Origin: Symbiodinium natans
Taxonomy: Eukaryota > Sar > Dinophyceae > Suessiales > Symbiodiniaceae
NCBI GenBank assembly: GCA_905221605.1
Contig: CAJNDS010002763.1
Location: 27,501-91,500 of the forward strand
DNA length: 64,000 nt
Reading direction: 5' to 3'
The notes beneath the pieces are model-generated. The model did no database searches. It saw nothing but the letters and a program-made list of their open reading frames with translations, and was not told the origin of the DNA. The position numbers and the translations under genes are program-made. Positions 46,201 to 50,019 of this stretch are shown here, one piece after another (within the stretch, counting starts at the first letter, position 1; each line of letters starts with the position of its first letter).

Positions 46201-46245
46201 TATTCAACAGATGTGGACCAGTTCTACAAGGGCCGCAAGACCTAG
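13862..46245 (+). CDS. secY: Plastid-targeted SecY preprotein translocase (whole multi-exon gene span)
   Basis: SecY is the channel subunit of the Sec translocase, moving unfolded proteins across, or into, the thylakoid membrane. Exons read in order along the plus strand and reproduce the family from end to end: TM1 IGFYIPLYGFD, PYITASI, ITPSLKSLAAGEE + AGREKYKNYTKTA, RIAAFLFALVQGFG, ADQITEQ, LGNGASLLVFSSIS, GIVANLPRTLA, QAERRIPILFAKR, YLPIKLNASGVLPLIFA, FASGGSLLSLPA, LDPKDMAVNLRK, IPSVRPGRETEDL, SRTSIFGAIILAG, NSFGGTSLLILVGVAAE, DTWRQLQAELL. The ATG exon gives a signal peptide followed by RAFLPP, the phenylalanine motif of secondary-plastid leaders. Phases agree at several junctions (28091/28881, 29450/30835, 34147/35320, 44094/45337). 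About 1.5 kb of coding sequence occupies 32.4 kb. Identity is secure; individual exon edges and the N-terminal exons before 19.2 kb are less so. Confidence 0.9.
14337..14579 (-). repeat. CCCTAAA/CCCCAAA array
   Basis: Left flank of secY candidate exon 2; C-rich variants are interspersed. Confidence 0.95.
14585..14675 (+). CDS. secY: secY candidate exon 2: basic, alanine-rich transit peptide
   Basis: GC-rich island lying exactly between a CCCTAAA array and a TTTAGGG array. One frame reads PSTPRRGAAVAARRGDKRG, typical of a transit peptide. All three plus frames are open, so the frame rests on composition only. Confidence 0.5.
14676..14848 (+). repeat. TTTAGGG/TTTGGGG array
   Basis: Right flank of the same exon. 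Its pattern of pure and TTTGGGG units resembles the mirror image of the left array. Confidence 0.95.
15023..15084 (+). CDS. Possible secY N-terminal exon
   Basis: Open frame after CTAG reads ESLKEFYKSIEGTEFPELTI. It has coding-like composition and sits in the right order for the N-terminal region of the SecY gene, but it has no family motif that I can recognise. Confidence 0.3.
15138..15254 (-). repeat. CCCTCAA array
   Basis: Fourteen CCCTCAA units ending in CCCTAAA. Confidence 0.95.
15314..15490 (-). repeat. TACCCCGTC / TACCCCCTC 9-mer array
   Basis: About eight copies with G then about twelve with C at the sixth position. It produces a YPVYPL-repeat open frame, which is not called as a gene. 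Confidence 0.93.
15658..15745 (+). CDS. secY: secY candidate exon: second hydrophobic leader segment
   Basis: After GAAAG the frame reads AVLGAAALLAGASFRLCRLA then CTAPVGLNEG. A short alanine/leucine stretch followed by arginines is common in plastid leaders of this type. The TTTAGGG array begins immediately at its right edge. Confidence 0.5.
15744..15842 (+). repeat. TTTAGGG array
   Basis: Right flank of the leader exon at 15658-15745. Confidence 0.95.
16394..16885. repeat. Composite element, TTACTGGGCAAGGTCATTTTT core
   Basis: A 21-22 base unit is repeated about 16 times. The array is partly inverted: copies at 16525-16580 are in the opposite orientation, forming a hairpin around a GTCGTTTCGTCC centre. 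Left border CTCTCTTTCATATATAA...ATGTTAA and right border AATGTT(G)TGGGATTCTTC GGGCGGGTGGGT are shared with the element at 41843-42378, which has a different core. Confidence 0.9.
16930..17051 (-). repeat. CCCTAAA array
   Basis: Sixteen units with one six-base slip (CCTAAA). Confidence 0.95.
17226..17315 (+). CDS. Possible secY N-terminal exon
   Basis: Island between CCCTAAA and TTTAGGG arrays. The plus frame reads NWRLFAVPSFEAATAQTQSQ and continues to a good GTAGGT donor at 17316. The minus strand is also open, so strand is not proven. Confidence 0.35.
18095..18222 (-). repeat. CCCTAAA array
   Basis: Eighteen pure units; left flank of the secY exon at 18248. Confidence 0.95.
18248..18302 (+). 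CDS. secY: secY candidate exon before TM1
   Basis: Acceptor TTTGCAG precedes VKSDVNYLSLLTKGVAQLK. It directly precedes the TM1 exon in gene order and fits the soluble N-terminal segment of plastid SecY. Confidence 0.5.
18698..18833. mobile_element. Palindromic MITE-like element, family E
   Basis: Ends CCCAGATCTTCCAGAACCCC and GGGGTTTTTAGAAGATCTGG G. The middle carries ATAATGATCCTTAGTATAAA. The left arm is partly overwritten by TTTAGGG units. Confidence 0.78.
19085..19206 (-). repeat. Irregular CCCCTAAA / CCCCTAAAGG block
   Basis: Decayed 8-mer variants leading into the TM1 exon; similar decay with CAACG and TACCC words continues at 19330-19990. Confidence 0.85.
19215..19322 (+). CDS. secY: secY exon: TM1
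   Basis: Reads KDLP then KRIAIVIFLLALARIGFYIP and LYGFDVDATEARA. This matches the conserved SecY N-terminal block (K-R-I ... R-x-G-x-x-I-P-L-x-G-x-D). Island edges are abrupt against CCCTAAAC-type repeats. Confidence 0.88.
19990..20234 (-). repeat. CCCTAAA array (about 33 units)
   Basis: One of the longest and purest C-strand arrays; abuts the GFVDQLFGGG exon. Confidence 0.96.
20249..20315 (+). CDS. secY: secY exon: plug-region start, GFVDQLFGGG
   Basis: Reads EYFSRQQTTGGLGFVDQLFGGG (in two parts: EYFSRQQTT and GGLGFVDQLFGGG). It corresponds to the family segment G-x-x-x-F-x-x-x-F-x-G-G-G/A. CCCTAAA repeats lie on its left and TTTAGGG repeats on its right. Confidence 0.82.
20427..20461 (+). 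CDS. secY: secY candidate exon: GACKPNFRELG
   Basis: Micro-exon after TTTGGAG, reading GACKPNFRELG, where SecY normally has a short loop ending in LG(I/V). The bases TTTGGAGGAGGC at 20421 echo the end of the previous exon at 20303. A GT follows at 20462. Confidence 0.5.
20886..21105 (-). repeat. CCCTAAAAA 9-mer array
   Basis: About twenty homogeneous CCCTAAAAA units ending in CCCTAAA and a C run. Confidence 0.95.
21502..21618. mobile_element. Near-perfect palindromic element, family G
   Basis: CTTACTGTTGGTTAGTAGGG AATGAGGGAATGAGGTACC is mirrored by GGTACCTCACTCCCTCATTC CC-AACTAACCAACAGTAAG. Arms are about 40 bases with one or two mismatches around an AT-rich centre. Related words occur at 25930-26040 and 42617. 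Confidence 0.85.
21634..21792 (-). repeat. CCCTAAA array
   Basis: Twenty-two units; left flank of the island at 21795-21845. Confidence 0.95.
21845..22260 (+). repeat. TTTAGGGG 8-mer array
   Basis: About 45 units, nearly all the 8-mer TTTAGGGG, with a few TTTAGGG interruptions. Longest single-variant block in the window. Confidence 0.96.
22395..22715. other. GC-rich segment open in three frames
   Basis: One plus and two minus frames of 69-100 codons are open together. This is better explained by composition than by three genes. The minus frame WTARWNWSWTKCCQTLVRHY is the most unusual. It lies in a secY intron. Confidence 0.25.
22995..23113 (-). repeat. CCCTAAG/CCCTAAA array
   Basis: Starts with CCCTAAG units, then pure CCCTAAA. 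Confidence 0.94.
23421..23520 (+). repeat. GGGCTTA array
   Basis: Thirteen GGGCTTA or GGGCCTA units with no TTTAGGG inside. Confidence 0.94.
23606..23714. mobile_element. Dispersed repeat, family D
   Basis: Copy with CTAGGACCGGGAGCAGGCCC through GGTTACTCCTGGGTCTAG. Confidence 0.75.
23869..23917 (+). CDS. secY: secY exon: TM2, PYITASIVIQCL
   Basis: After GCTGAG the frame reads GIGPYITASIVIQCLCS, the SecY TM2 signature (L-G-I-x-P-Y-I-x-A-S-I). It lies alone in more than 3 kb of intron-like DNA on its left. Confidence 0.85.
24448..24550. mobile_element. Dispersed repeat, family H
   Basis: TTTCCGAAATTAGGGTACCT, GGGAATCCTA(C/T)CATTT, GGTTTCCCTATTTTCG. Related copies at 21300-21490, 28255-28360 (inverted) and 39635-39730. 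Confidence 0.65.
24563..24614 (+). CDS. secY: secY exon: ILTTITPSLKSLAAGEE
   Basis: Acceptor CTCGAG, then ILTTITPSLKSLAAGEE. It matches the family end of TM2 and first cytosolic loop (L-P-x-L-x-x-L-x-x-E-G-E). A GTGTGA donor candidate follows. Confidence 0.85.
25277..25320 (+). CDS. secY: secY exon: AGREKYKNYTKTA
   Basis: Reads EAGREKYKNYTKTA, continuing the family G-R-x-K-x-x-x-Y-T-R motif of the first cytosolic loop. The GAAG/GAGG bases at its left echo the end of the previous exon. Confidence 0.85.
26455..26829 (-). repeat. CCCCTAAA 8-mer array and C run
   Basis: Mirror counterpart of the TTTAGGGG array; ends in 20 C directly before the TM3 exon. Confidence 0.94.
26842..26899 (+). CDS. 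secY: secY exon: TM3, LVQGFG
   Basis: Acceptor GCTGAG, then RIAAFLFALVQGFGAPGTL and a GTAGGG donor at 26900. L-x-Q-G/S-x-G is the TM3 signature. A run of 20 C lies just upstream. Confidence 0.85.
27877..27966 (+). CDS. secY: secY exon: TM4 region, first copy of QFAFGNLPD
   Basis: Reads STLLSPFVFDNGPIWAFQIT then LQFAFGNLPD. The position is that of the loop and start of TM4. Its last 27 bases are echoed at 28055-28081, so the true right edge may be 27942 (joining the next exon) or about 27968 (skipping it). Confidence 0.78.
28058..28091 (+). CDS. secY: secY exon: second copy LALGNLPDMKQ
   Basis: After GCTTCAG reads LALGNLPDMKQ and then a GTTTGT donor at 28092. Its phase joins G|GT of the next exon to give KQGSMMTLF. 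It is an imperfect duplicate of the end of the preceding exon. Confidence 0.65.
28131..28262. mobile_element. Dispersed repeat, family C
   Basis: Words GGTGAGTGTATA, GGTGAGTGCATAT, GGTGTCCTTTTGGGGATACA and ACCCTACTTCATATC. Other copies lie at 30062-30172 and, inverted, at 39511-39600 and 49105-49205. Confidence 0.75.
28881..28924 (+). CDS. secY: secY exon: TM4, GSMMTLFIADQITEQ
   Basis: Acceptor GCGAAG, then GSMMTLFIADQITEQ, matching the G-T-x-F-L-M-W-L-G-E-Q-I-T-E-R block; Q-I-T-E is exact. The frame stays open to about 28950, but joining at 28924 gives QITEQ-RRLGNGASL, the natural family sequence. Confidence 0.85.
29207..29395 (-). repeat. Higher-order 25-mer built from CCCCTAAA variants
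   Basis: The unit CTCCTAAACCCCTAAACCCC-CAAAA recurs six or seven times, with one CTAGA substitution. This is a higher-order repeat, not simple slippage of one 8-mer. Confidence 0.92.
29402..29450 (+). CDS. secY: secY exon: GNGASLLVF
   Basis: Acceptor CCGCAG, then RRLGNGASLLVFSSIS, the family G-I-G-N-G-I-S-L-I-I-F. It ends in phase 1 (TCA G), which completes GGT with the next exon. Confidence 0.88.
29655..29775 (-). repeat. CCCTAAA array
   Basis: Sixteen units. Confidence 0.95.
30062..30172. mobile_element. Dispersed repeat, family C
   Basis: Same order of words as the 28.1 kb copy, ending ACCCTACCTCATATCC. Confidence 0.75.
30440..30818 (-). repeat. CCCTAAA, then CCCCCTAAA, then CCCTATAAA
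   Basis: Three homogeneous sub-blocks in a row: 7-mers to about 30595, CCCCCTAAA 9-mers to about 30762, CCCTATAAA 9-mers to the GIVANLP exon. Confidence 0.95.
30835..30881 (+). CDS. secY: secY exon: GIVANLPRTLASTAAK
   Basis: Reads GIVANLPRTLASTAAK and ends at a GTGCAC donor. This is the A-G-I-V-A-x-L-P block. Phase with the preceding exon is correct. Confidence 0.88.
30904..31015 (-). repeat. CCCTAAA array
   Basis: Sixteen pure units on the right side of the GIVANLP exon, an exception to the C-left/G-right rule. Confidence 0.95.
31559..31620 (+). CDS. secY: secY exon: TM5
   Basis: Acceptor ACGCAG, then ASDQ and ETGTIAVAIFSATLSLG. It is a hydrophobic segment in the position of TM5. Support is by position and hydropathy, since TM5 is poorly conserved. 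Confidence 0.65.
32390..32465 (+). repeat. TTTAGGG array
   Basis: Ten pure units. Confidence 0.95.
32960..33032 (+). CDS. secY: secY exon: QAERRIPILFAKR
   Basis: Reads YVLQAERRIPILFAKRLQ then DEASGA, ending at GTGATG. The motif E-x-A/G-x-R-R-I-P-x-x-Y/F-A-K-R is diagnostic of the SecY cytosolic loop C4. Confidence 0.92.
33295..33417 (-). repeat. CCCCAAA/CCCTAAA array
   Basis: Four CCCCAAA units, then CCCTAAA; left side of the island at 33459-33520. Confidence 0.94.
33459..33520 (+). CDS. secY: secY candidate exon in loop C4
   Basis: Between CTGCAG and a GTTTTT donor at 33521. Two frames are open (ASGQGATDDAGQSALAPVCR, or HPARAPQMMRGRAPWH). Only the second has the phase needed to give G-Y-L-P with the next exon, so the frame is unresolved. 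This loop is variable in the family. Confidence 0.5.
33540..33650 (+). repeat. TTTAGGG array
   Basis: Fifteen units; right side of the same island. Confidence 0.95.
34094..34147 (+). CDS. secY: secY exon: GYLPIKLNASGVLPLIFA
   Basis: Acceptor GCCGAG, then GYLPIKLNASGVLPLIFA, the family Y-L-P-L-K-V-N-x-A-G-V-I-P-V-I-F-A. It ends G|GCCCAG (GC intron start), in phase with the next exon. Confidence 0.92.
34815..35106 (-). repeat. CCCTAAA array (about 41 units)
   Basis: Longest pure C-strand array in the window, with a single CCCTAACCTAAA slip near 34962. Confidence 0.96.
35320..35408 (+). CDS. secY: secY exon: TM7, SLLSLPA
   Basis: Acceptor CAGAAG; completes GCC with the preceding exon and reads FASGGSLLSLPALAANYTHL. 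This corresponds to F-A-S-S-L-L-x-x-P-A-x-I. The right edge is uncertain; the frame meets a stop at 35418. Confidence 0.88.
35450..35553 (-). repeat. CCCTAAA and CCCTGAA array
   Basis: A central run of seven CCCTGAA units inside CCCTAAA. Confidence 0.94.
35823..35919 (+). CDS. secY: secY exon: VGWLQPVAKSLLPGSQAYIP
   Basis: Reads VGWLQPVAKSLLPGSQAYIP then VQLGRRLTQPR to a GTAAGG donor at 35920. It fits the periplasmic-side loop and start of TM8 (W-L-x-x-x-x-x-x-L-x-P-G-x-P-x-Y). The minus strand is also open here, but the plus reading has the family match and donor. Confidence 0.78.
36423..36780 (+). other. Long repeat-free ORF inside a secY intron, unrecognised
   Basis: An open plus frame of 122 codons starting at 36423, without telomere repeats until its end. 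Composition is mixed and no family was recognised. It overlaps no recognised secY exon, so it is either chance or an insertion. Confidence 0.25.
36895..37325 (+). repeat. TTTAGGG blocks with a GGGTTGA run
   Basis: A pure block at 36930-37035, unique DNA, then a second block containing seven or more GGGTTGA units (37229-37280). Confidence 0.93.
37500..37590 (-). repeat. CCCTAAA array
   Basis: Thirteen pure units. Confidence 0.95.
37586..37700 (-). CDS. Coding-like island inside the secY span, minus strand
   Basis: Minus reads CARALHQALRKLRCQAGSFA then VVFCSKEALSRDA, between a CCCTAAA array and a TTTAGGG array. Plus frames are open too (GITGQGLLAAEHHGEGTGLA). It does not match SecY and may be a nested gene piece or captured exon. 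Confidence 0.3.
37900..38130 (+). CDS. Coding-like island inside the secY span, unrecognised
   Basis: About 230 bases without repeats; the plus frame includes MAWKRPTCKSHNKASGRVLL and ETLAEPGAADVVQPEPKRAT. Two other frames are also open, which lowers confidence. It is not SecY-like. Confidence 0.3.
38254..38360 (+). CDS. secY: secY exon: TM8 end, LDPKDMAVNLRK
   Basis: Acceptor TTTTCAG, then PEMLR and FSYVSTFQVLDPKDMAVNLR KQ. It matches F-x-Y-F-Y-T-x-x-x-F-N-P-x-D-x-A-D-N-L-K-K. The exon may end soon after NLRKQ, since the next exon resumes at the I-P-G-I-R-P-G motif. Confidence 0.88.
38415..38458. repeat. AT dinucleotide microsatellite
   Basis: TATATCGATATATATATATA and GTATGTATATG. It lies within a secY intron, right after the LDPKDMAVNLRK exon. 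Confidence 0.9.
38483..38582. mobile_element. Dispersed repeat, family F
   Basis: Words TTAGTAGCTGAGTGAGCACA, CTTTGCACTTTTCGG, CCCTATAGAGCTGAAAGTGT and GATGAACTCAGC. Copies at 40124, 61803, 62318 and, inverted, 63325. Confidence 0.72.
38850..39288 (-). repeat. Two CCCTAAA arrays
   Basis: 38850-38985 and 39172-39288, separated by about 190 bases of unique DNA; the second contains four CCCCAAA units. Confidence 0.94.
39511..39600. mobile_element. Dispersed repeat, family C, inverted
   Basis: Reverse-complement words CCCCAAAAGGACACCAAATA and TATACACTCACCAATA occur in the opposite order. Confidence 0.72.
39807..39916. mobile_element. Dispersed repeat, family D
   Basis: Copy with CTAGGACCCAGAGTAGGCCC through TTCCCAGGTTCCTCTTGGTC. 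Confidence 0.75.
40124..40216. mobile_element. Dispersed repeat, family F
   Basis: GGAATGAGTACACCTTACAC through CCCTATAGAACTGAAAGTGT and TTACGAACTCA. Confidence 0.7.
40604..40653 (+). CDS. secY: secY exon: IPSVRPGRETEDLV
   Basis: Reads AAIPSVRPGRETEDLV, the family F-I-P-G-I-R-P-G-x-x-T-x-x-Y-L motif. Confidence 0.85.
40958..41050. repeat. AT-rich imperfect palindromic microsatellite
   Basis: TATATATTTTTATATAATCC through ATAGATATGTATCTATACAT ATCTAGATAT, in a secY intron. Confidence 0.85.
41252..41300 (+). CDS. Possible secY exon: QEYLREA
   Basis: A coding-like island reads RRQEYLREARPFSAFGW. An E-Y-L is expected between the RPG exon and the next TM exon, but nothing else confirms this and a second frame here reads FVRPGRSRRSVGDL, which resembles the previous exon. 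Confidence 0.25.
41843..42378. repeat. Composite element, GTTCAGCACGAATTGGAG core
   Basis: Imperfect 50-80 base units built from GTTCAGCACGAATTGGAG, AATTTGAYCCATTT and CCCCTCCGACCCC. Left border CTCTCTACCATATAA...ATGTTAA and right border AATGTTATGGGATTCTTTG GGCGGGTGGGT match the element at 16394-16885. A minus open frame of NGSNSPIRAE repeats is produced by the core. Confidence 0.88.
42427..42520 (+). CDS. secY: secY exon: TM9
   Basis: Reads VLSRTSIFGAIILAGLFVLP then NIIELVTSLGCGK. This matches V-L-x-R-L-T-x-x-G-A-I-F-L-x-x-I-x-x-L-P. CCCTAAA repeats abut the left edge and TTTAGGG repeats the right. Its TGTCGCTGGGC bases recur at 42668. Confidence 0.9.
42541..42612 (+). repeat. TTTAGGG/TTTGGGG array
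   Basis: Right flank of the TM9 exon. Confidence 0.94.
42730..42905 (-). repeat. CCCTAAA array
   Basis: Twenty-four units with one CCCTAAG. Confidence 0.95.
43189..43300. mobile_element. Palindromic MITE-like element, family E
   Basis: Ends CCCAGATCTTCTAAAGCCCC and GGTTTTGGAGGAAGATCTGG. Confidence 0.8.
43640..43750. mobile_element. Palindromic MITE-like element, family E
   Basis: Ends TCCAGATCTTCCAAAACCCC and GGGGTTTTTGGAAGATCTGG. Lies only 340 bases from the previous copy, in the same secY intron. Confidence 0.8.
44037..44094 (+). CDS. secY: secY exon: TM10, FGGTSLLILVGVAAE
   Basis: Acceptor GCTCAG, then TPNSFGGTSLLILVGVAAE; F-G-G-T-S-L-L-I-V-V-G-V is the most conserved SecY block. It ends at a GCATGG intron start, in phase with GAC ACT TGG of the next exon. 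Confidence 0.95.
44817..44905 (+). repeat. TTTAGGG array
   Basis: Twelve pure units. Confidence 0.95.
45115..45318 (-). repeat. CCCCAAA array ending in CCCTAAA
   Basis: About 23 CCCCAAA units, then five CCCTAAA, before the DTWRQLQ exon. It produces PNPKPQT-repeat frames, which are not genes. Confidence 0.96.
45337..45403 (+). CDS. secY: secY exon: DTWRQLQAELLMQQ
   Basis: Acceptor GTCAAG, then DTWRQLQAELLMQQQLAL, corresponding to D-T-V-R-Q-I-x-A-x-L-x-M-x-x-Y near the SecY C-terminus. Confidence 0.88.
45935..45985 (-). repeat. AAACACA array
   Basis: Seven-base AACACAA-type units growing out of CTAAACAC variants. Confidence 0.85.
46200..46245 (+). CDS. secY: secY last exon: C-terminal tail and stop
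   Basis: A strong pyrimidine tract (46158-46192) and ACGCTCAG precede YSTDVDQFYKGRKT and TAG at 46243-46245. Short tails ending in Y-K-G-R/K are common in plastid and cyanobacterial SecY. Confidence 0.8.
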
Positions 46246-46689
46246 GAGCCTTCTGGATGGTTGGCCACCTGTGGACTTGGAGAGTCATATTGTTAGGGTT
46301 TAGGGTTTGGGCTTTAGGCTTTAGGGTTCAGGGTTTACTTGGCATCCGCCCACCTCACGTGTAGACCATGTGATCCAGGGTTTAGTGTTTGGGGCTCAAG
46401 CCCAAACCCCCCCCCCCCCCCCGAACAAAAAACAACCAAACCAAAAAGCATAAACTCGGTGGGTTGGGTTTAGAGTTTCGGGCTGAGGGTTTAGGATTTT
46501 AGGGTCAAAGGTGTCTCAAGTTGCGAACCCGGAGATTCCAGCAGCCCAGTAGGGAATGTCCTGAAGTTCGAATTGGGATCCGGTTTAGGGTTTAGGGTTG
46601 AGGGTTTAGGGTTTAGGGTTTAGGGTTTAGGGTGTAGGGTTTAGGGTTTAGGGTTTAGGGTTAGGGTTCTTCCCCGCTTCAGGGGGGAT

Positions 46690-46770
46690 ATTGGGGTCTC
46701 CGGGACCAGCAGCTCGATTTCCGCTGACGTCTTCATGAGATCCTGACAAGCCGCCGAGGCCCACCGAAGA
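46690..46770 (-). CDS. Coding-like island after secY, minus strand
   Basis: Minus acceptor GGCTTGTCAG precedes DLMKTSAEIELLVPETP. A second minus segment at 46508-46582 reads FELQDIPYWAAGISGFAT. They could be two exons of a convergent gene; no family recognised. Confidence 0.33.
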
Positions 46771-46959
46771 TTTAGTTCAAACCGTTTAGGGTTTAGGGTT
46801 TAGGGTTTAGGGTTTAGGGTTTAGGGTTTAGGGTTTACGGTTTAGGGTTTAGGGTTTAGGGTTTAGGATTTAGGGTTTAGGGCCCCTAAACCTTGGTATA
46901 GCCCAGTGGTACCTTTTATTTACGTTTTTTTTTTCTTCTTCCGTTCTGTGTTCCCTTAT

Positions 46960-47120
46960 AAAGTAGCCGACCCAAGAAAGCGTGCACGGATTGCAACATG
47001 GTTCGTGGGCTACCAAGAAACAGAGATCTTCCGAGCGGGAGCTTCGAGCAGTCGGACTGTCAAGGTTGCAAGGGTCCCAAGGCAATCAGGTCCATGGGCC
47101 CTATGTTCCAAAGCATAGCC
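46960..47120 (+). CDS. Coding-like segment, unrecognised
   Basis: Frame reads VADPRKRARIATWFVGYQET then EIFRAGASSSRTVKVARVPR. It has no repeats, and two plus frames overlap here. It might be a decayed insertion or an exon of the following gene. Confidence 0.25.
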
Positions 47121-47516
47121 TAACACACGAAACAGGGCACCTTCACATCCCGATTATGAAAGGATATCCGGGCTCATCGGCTTGTCTGGATGCTATCATC
47201 TCGCTTTTCCACTTCTTTGAGTGTGACCGGATGAGCAGCGCTGAAAATTTTGTGGCGTTGTATCGGCCTGCAGGGTTGACCATTGTGTTCAGGGTGTAGG
47301 GATAATTTGCTTGCTAGAACCCTTATAAGTGAACAGCTAGGTCCAGAAAGTATAGGGTACCGGAAGCTTCCGAACCCGTTTCACGGCTTAAGAAGTTCAG
47401 CTCCATACCTTATCTTCGTGGCACCCTCTAAACCCTAAGCCCTAAACCGAATTTCTGGGGTTTGGGGTGGTCCCAACCTCTAAACCGTCTAAACCCTAAA
47501 TCCTAAACCCTAAACG

Positions 47517-47593
47517 CAAGGTGCACCCAGTGGAGGAGCTCTTCTTGGAAGAGATCGCTCCAACGCTTCACGCGCTGGCGCGGGACTTGGGTC
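47517..47593 (+). CDS. Possible upstream helicase exon: HPVEELFLEEI
   Basis: Reads KVHPVEELFLEEIAPTLHAL then ARDLGRG. F-P-V-x-E-x-F-L-E-D is the DEAH-helicase segment after motif III, so this could belong to the same gene as the exons at 58.7-62.1 kb. The distance is large and the similarity short. Confidence 0.45.
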
Positions 47594-48697
47594 GGGGCTG
47601 CCACAAGCCAAACCGGATTGGGCTTTGGGGATTCTTAAGGATGCCCTAACCCCTAAACCTTGAACCCTAAACCCTAAACGCTAAACCCTAAACCCTAAAC
47701 CCTAGACCCTACGCCCCAGACCCCAAAGCCGAAGGTTTTCGAGGCATAGCATGGGATATGGAGGCTTCTGGGATGTCTGGGACCCTTTTTAGGGTCCTTA
47801 GACGTTGTTTGGGGGTTACGTCGGGGCTACTTAGGTATGTAGAGGGTTATATAGGGGGGTTCTACTTAGGTATGTACCGACTATGTAAGGGTTATATAGC
47901 GCGGGCTACTTAGGTATGTAGGGACGATATAAGAGTTATATAGGGGTCATAGAGGGAAATAAGATGAAGGGGTCCCTCCTTAAATCTGCGAGGCTGGGTG
48001 CACTTGTGGAGACTTAAATGTGAGACATATCCCTAAGACCAAAGTCGGGTTTATAGGGTTTAGGGTTTAGGGTTTAGGGTTTAGGGTTTAGGGTTTAGGG
48101 CTTAGGGCTTAGGGCTTAGGGTTTAGGGTTTAGGGTTTTAGGGACCCTGCAAGCCTACAGTCCCAAACCCTCGCAACCAAGAGGCGTCTTGTGCACTGCC
48201 GGGCGTAATGCGGGGCCGTATAGGCCCCAACACCCCGCCCCCCCTCTCCCCCCCGCCCCGCAATCCCTGAACGAACCACCAAGCCCGCAAACCCGAAACT
48301 AAACCCCAAACCCTAAACTAAACCCCAAACCCCAAACCCTAAACCCCGAACCCAAAACCCCTTGCTGCAACTGCCGGCCTCTTTTCAGGGCTACTGCGAC
48401 TCTATGGGCCCAGGCTTCGCCGCAGGCGAGGTTTAGGGTTTAGGGCTTCGGGTTTCGGGTTTAGGGTTCAGGGGTTTAGGGTTTCGGAAATTAAGTGTTT
48501 ACAGTGGTTGAGTAGGTTTGGCTTTGGGGGGTCTCCGCTCAGGCGTTTTGGCTTAGAAATTGGGTCTGAGGCTTCCAGTATGTCAAATATTTAAGGGGCC
48601 ACCAATGAATCCCAAATGGCTTCATATATGAGCCATTACTCAAAAGTTTGGACGAAATGGCCACAATGGCTTGCGGGTTTGTTGTGCGCGCTGCCCT

Positions 48698-48772
48698 CAG
48701 CTGCAGCCTGGAAAGGATACAGTCTTGAGGACGAGGAGTCTGGCAGGTTTCTGAAGCATCCTTCCTTGGGTA
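48698..48772 (+). CDS. Coding-like island, unrecognised
   Basis: One plus frame reads AAAWKGYSLEDEESGRFLKH PSLG. It is acidic and coding-like, without a family match. It could be a linker exon of the helicase gene. Confidence 0.3.
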
Positions 48773-48984
48773 GAAATAGTTAAGCTTCGAAGCAACAGGT
48801 TTCGGGTTTAGGTTTTAGGGCGTTGGGGCCCTCAATTGACACGCGAAGCTGCCACCCCCTAAGCCAAGATCTGTGCTACCAGTACGGGCTCGCTCTCTAC
48901 TCACTGTACTCGAGATGTTTAGGGCATGTGGCCGCCTAGGAAAGTGTAGTTGGCGTGGACGTAGGGTAGTTCCCATGTGAAGCT

Positions 48985-49092
48985 AGGACCGGGAGTAGGC
49001 CATGCTTTCCTTTTTTTAGGGTTGGGGTTCCCTTATAACCCCCTTAGAACCAAAAGGGTACCCTTTTTATTCCTAGGTTACTCCCGGGTCCG
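48985..49092. mobile_element. Dispersed repeat, family D
   Basis: Copy with CTAGGACCGGGAGTAGGCCA through GGTTACTCCCGGGTCC. Confidence 0.75.
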
Positions 49093-49104
49093 GGAAGTAG
49101 GGTT

Positions 49105-49205
49105 TATATTTCTTGTACCCCCAAAAGGACACCCAATATATACACTCACCAATGCTCAAAAGGTACCTTACATACACTCACCAAGAACAGTAATATAGGA
49201 ACTAT
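49105..49205. mobile_element. Dispersed repeat, family C, inverted
   Basis: CCCCCAAAAGGACACCCAAT, TACACTCACCAA twice, and AACAGTAATATAGGAAC. It directly follows a family D copy. Confidence 0.72.
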
Positions 49206-49585
49206 GTAGCTACCCTAAGATGATCTTCTCCAGGCAAGCCCAGCACCCCAGCTTAATGCTTGCAGGGGTGATTAGGGTCGACAAGTCCCAGACCCGACCA
49301 GCCGCTTTTCCTGAGAGATCCCTAAGACCTCTCCCTGAAACCCCAAGTCTCTACCCTCAACCCTGAACACCAAGATCCCAGAAGCCCCTTCAAGACATAA
49401 ACCCCCTAAACCCTAAACCCTGACCCGACACCTGAAGCCCAAAACTTAGAACCCCTCAGGCCAGAGCCCCTCCAAACGCTACACCCTACTAAGCTTTGGA
49501 CTTTGAACCCGAAGCCCTAAACCCCTCCTCTGTTGTCACCCCAAAAACCCAAAAGCTTGAACCTCCAATTCCTCGCCTGCCAACA

Positions 49586-49695
49586 CTAGGACCCAGAGTA
49601 GGCCCGTATCCACTTTTTGTTAGGGCTTAGGTTCCCTTGTAATCTCTTTTTAGCAAAAAAGCGCCGTTTTATTCATGGGTTACTCCTGCGTCTCG
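49586..49695. mobile_element. Dispersed repeat, family D
   Basis: Copy with CTAGGACCCAGAGTAGGCCC through GGGTTACTCCTGCGTC. Confidence 0.74.
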
Positions 49696-50019
49696 AACCA
49701 GTCCTACACGAGGACCTCAGAACCCTCCGTCGAACCCCAGAGGCGGAAGCCTTTCAAGCCGCAAACCCTGTGATTTTTCATGAGACTTAAGCGAAACCGC
49801 ATTGAAACCCTAAACCCTACGAACCCTGTTTCGCCCTAAAAGCTCTACCCTATAAACCGTACTCCTTAAGCCCTCCATTGTGGCAACAAGACTCAAACTG
49901 GCTGCTTGCAGGCGGCTGTGGGTTCGGAAGTCAGGGGACCCAGATCAAACTCCTTCTGGGCCGAACCTTCTTCGTGTCTTCGCTGAGGGTTTTGTGTCCG
50001 GGCTTTTGGGTCACTAGGG

